This document shows, one piece after another, positions 61,967-64,000 of a stretch of DNA of 64,000 bases. Origin of the DNA: DASRDZ01 sp035652335 (GTDB lineage: Bacteria > Chloroflexota > Dormibacteria > Aeolococcales > Aeolococcaceae); the NCBI GenBank assembly GCA_035652335.1, contig DASRDZ010000044.1:38938-102937 (forward strand). The letters are read 5' to 3'. Below the pieces are notes generated by a model. It made no database searches. It worked only from the letters and a program-made list of their open reading frames with translations, and had not been told where the DNA came from. The position numbers and the translations under genes were made by a program. Numbering within the stretch: the first letter of the stretch is position 1; each line of letters starts with the position of its first letter.

Positions 61967-63220
61967 GTGAGCACATCGACAGGCAGACGGATGGTTCCAA
62001 GTCGGCGGATCTGCGGAAGCGCCGCGATGGCCCTGGGCCTCACCCTCGCCGCCTGCGGGAGCTCCTCCTCCGGCACGGGCAACGGCGCCTCCGCGCCCGG
62101 CGTCAGCGCCAACTCCATCACCATCGGCGTCATCCTCTCCCAGACGGGGTTCTACGCGGCCGAGGGCGGCGGGTTCTTCAAGTCCTTCAAGGCGGTGGTC
62201 GACGCGCAGAACGACAAGGGCGGCGTCAACAACCGCAAGATCAACCTGGTCATCCAGAACGACCAGTCCACCGTGGCCGCCAACCTCAGCGCCGCCAAGA
62301 GCCTGGTGGAGACGCAGAACGCGTTCATGGTCGTCGACATCTCGGGAACCCAGCCCAGCGGCGGCCAGTACCTGAGCCAGAAGGGCGTCCCCGTGGTCGC
62401 CGCCCCTGTCGACGTCAGCGTCTCGACGTACTCCACGTTCTTCGCGCCCAACGGCGGGCTCAACCCCAACCCCAAGGTGACCAACACCACCTCGGCGGAG
62501 ATGTTCAAGTCGCTGGGCGTCAAGAAGGTCGGCTCGCTGGGTCTCACCGTGTCGGTCGCCTCGCAGAACTCCGCCACCGCCGCCGTGGACGCGGCGGGCC
62601 AGGCGGGGCTGGAGAAGGGCTACATCAACACCACCGTGCAGGTGGGCAACACCAACTGGACGGCGTACGTGCTCGGCTTCAAGAACAGCAACACCGACGG
62701 CTACCAGGGAGCCATGGACACGCCCGACACCCTCAGCTTCCTGACGGCGGCGCAGCAGCAGGGCGTCTCCCTGACGTCGATCCAGGCGCAGCTGTACATC
62801 AACCAGTACCTCACCGGTCCGACCGCCGCCGTGATGCAGGGCATGTACGCGGCCGCGCAGTGGGACCCGGTGCTCACCGACGCACCGGTGAAGCAGGAGA
62901 TCGACACCCTCAACAAGTACGGCGATCCCACCCAGGCGCCGGACAACTGGACGTCGTCCGGCTACACCATGGGACTGCTGCTGATCAAGGCGCTCGAGGT
63001 GGCCGGGCAGAACCCGACTCGGCAGGCGGTGCTGACCAACCTGCGCGCCGTCACCAACTGGGACGCCGGCGGCCTGGCGCCGCAACCGATCGACCTCTCC
63101 AAGGAGATCTCCGACCCGCCCGCGTCGGGCGCCTGCGCCTGGCTGGTGAAGGCCCAGGGGCAGACCTTCAGCCCGGTGAGCAACACCCCTGTCTGCACCC
63201 AGAAGATCACGCTTCCCTAA
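61967..63220 (+). CDS. LivK-type substrate-binding lipoprotein 1
   Basis: This 417-residue periplasmic-binding-type lipoprotein starts at GTG 61967, with GAGGAGG 9 bases upstream. The lipobox is LGLTLAACGSS, with lipidated Cys near residue 31. The mature domain follows the type I fold: SITIGVILSQTGFYAAEGGGFFKSFKAVVDAQNDKGGVNNRKINLVIQNDQSTVAANLSAAKSLV, then a hinge region and GYTMGLLLIKALEVAG. It should deliver the ligand to the fused importer encoded upstream. Two cysteines at the C-terminus (GACAW, PVCTQ) may form a disulfide. The ligand is not known; amino acids, amides or aromatic acids are common for this group. Confidence 0.92.
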   Translation: MSTSTGRRMVPSRRICGSAAMALGLTLAACGSSSSGTGNGASAPGVSANSITIGVILSQTGFYAAEGGGFFKSFKAVVDAQNDKGGVNNRKINLVIQNDQSTVAANLSAAKSLVETQNAFMVVDISGTQPSGGQYLSQKGVPVVAAPVDVSVSTYSTFFAPNGGLNPNPKVTNTTSAEMFKSLGVKKVGSLGLTVSVASQNSATAAVDAAGQAGLEKGYINTTVQVGNTNWTAYVLGFKNSNTDGYQGAMDTPDTLSFLTAAQQQGVSLTSIQAQLYINQYLTGPTAAVMQGMYAAAQWDPVLTDAPVKQEIDTLNKYGDPTQAPDNWTSSGYTMGLLLIKALEVAGQNPTRQAVLTNLRAVTNWDAGGLAPQPIDLSKEISDPPASGACAWLVKAQGQTFSPVSNTPVCTQKITLP

Positions 63221-63262
63221 CAGAGTCCTGTGCGTCGCAGCACGTGTGAGGAGGACAGTCCA

Positions 63263-64000
63263 GTGACGAGATCCAGAGCCAGCCGGCTTCGGCCGACACG
63301 GCGCCGCGTCAGCGGCTGCGCGGCGATGACGCTCGGCGTCGTCCTGGCCGCCTGCGGCAGCTCGAGCAGCGGCTCGGGGTCGTCGGCTCCCGGCGTCAGC
63401 AGCAACTCCGTCACCATCGGCGTGATCCTGTCGCAGACCGGCTTCTACGCGGCCGAGGGCGGCGGCATGTACAAGGCGTTCAAGGCGGTGGTCGACTGGA
63501 AGAACGCGCAGGGCGGCGTCAACAACCGCAAGATCAACCTCATCGTGCAGAACGACCAGTCGACGGTGGCCGCCAACCTCAGCGCCGCCAAGAGCCTGGT
63601 CCAGACGCAGGGGTCCTTCCTCATCGTCGACATCTCCGGCACGCAGCCGAGCGGCGGGCAGTACCTGAGCCAGCAGGGCGTCCCGGTCATCTCCGATCCG
63701 GTCGACACCAGCATCTCGACGTACTCCACGTTCTTCGCGCCCAACGGCGGCGCCAACACCAACCCCAAGATCTCCACCACCACGACCGCCGAGATGTTCA
63801 AGCAGCTCGGCGTCAAGAAGGTGGGCTCGCTGGGCCTGACCATCTCGCTGTCGTCGCAGAATGCGGCCACCGGCGCGGTGGCCGCGGCGGGGATGGCCGG
63901 CCTGGAGCAGGGCTACCTCAACACCACCGTGCAGGTGGGCAACACCAACTGGACGGCGTACGTGCTCGGCTTCAAGAACAGCAACACCGACGGCTACCAG
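63263..64000 (+). CDS. LivK-type substrate-binding lipoprotein 2 (3' end cut by window edge)
   Basis: The frame is open from GTG 63263 (GAGGAGG upstream) to the window end, giving 246 residues. It has the lipobox LGVVLAACGSS and the same type I binding fold as its neighbour. Stretches such as SQTGFYAAEGGG, NDQSTVAANLSAAKSLV and the last 24 residues seen are identical or nearly so. It is a tandem duplicate separated by 42 bases. Differences cluster around VDTSISTYS and QQGVPVISD, which could alter ligand choice. Both would share the one fused importer. Confidence 0.9.
   Translation, partial: MTRSRASRLRPTRRRVSGCAAMTLGVVLAACGSSSSGSGSSAPGVSSNSVTIGVILSQTGFYAAEGGGMYKAFKAVVDWKNAQGGVNNRKINLIVQNDQSTVAANLSAAKSLVQTQGSFLIVDISGTQPSGGQYLSQQGVPVISDPVDTSISTYSTFFAPNGGANTNPKISTTTTAEMFKQLGVKKVGSLGLTISLSSQNAATGAVAAAGMAGLEQGYLNTTVQVGNTNWTAYVLGFKNSNTDGYQ

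Overview
This window is very GC-rich (roughly 70%) bacterial DNA. It uses GTG and occasional TTG starts, packs genes with 1-, 4- and 8-base overlaps, and often has a TAnnnT -10 box only 7-9 bases before the start codon, which suggests leaderless mRNAs. Secreted proteins carry Sec signals or lipoboxes. No rRNA, tRNA, ribosomal protein, CRISPR array, insertion sequence or prophage gene was seen. These traits fit a soil member of the Terrabacteria such as Dormibacterota, Chloroflexota or Actinomycetota; no phylogenetic marker allows a firmer choice. No gene-free stretch exceeds 300 bases; the longest (57101-57358) is described below.

Layout. 1-1653: an ABC-2 type exporter (permease cut by the window edge, plus ATPase). 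1735-4109: aldose 1-epimerase and VOC protein, divergent from an AraC regulator. 4087-9850: a minus-strand operon of PhyH-family dioxygenase, secreted kelch-GH10-like protein and sulfatase, divergent from a second AraC regulator. 9852-13957: aldo/keto reductase, an anchored protein of unknown function and a secreted clan GH-A glycosidase. 14073-15080: a third AraC regulator. 15170-29787: a tightly packed minus-strand run. It starts with an MFS-LivF-LivG fusion protein, a membrane-anchored substrate-binding protein and a LivH-LivM fusion permease. It continues with MoxR ATPase, DUF58 protein, a transglutaminase-like protein lacking its catalytic residues, two lipoproteins and a second PhyH protein. 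29973-52470: a polysaccharide-utilisation region with two GH31 enzymes, a sulfatase, three tandem kelch-GH10-like proteins, a Tim44-like triple-domain protein, GH38, GH127, a TfoX-domain protein and a second clan GH-A glycosidase. 52484-57100: MarR plus a DHA2-type exporter, a glyoxalase-like protein, a UBP zinc-finger protein and a cNMP/FAD oxidoreductase. 57359-64000: an operon of SDR, LivH-LivM-LivG fusion, LivF and two tandem LivK-type binding proteins, the second cut by the window edge.

How it may work together (inference): secreted GH10-like and GH-A proteins, sulfatases and intracellular GH31, GH38 and GH127 enzymes would take apart a branched, possibly sulfated plant or microbial glycan. 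Aldose epimerase and aldo/keto reductase could handle the freed sugars, and AraC regulators could control the modules. The two HAAT-type transporters have unusual fused architectures. The most striking points are the MFS-ATPase-ATPase fusion and four GH10-like proteins that all carry Gln where the GH10 nucleophile Glu is expected. Also notable are a transglutaminase-like protein with its triad lost and a thioredoxin-reductase-like protein without its CxxC pair.
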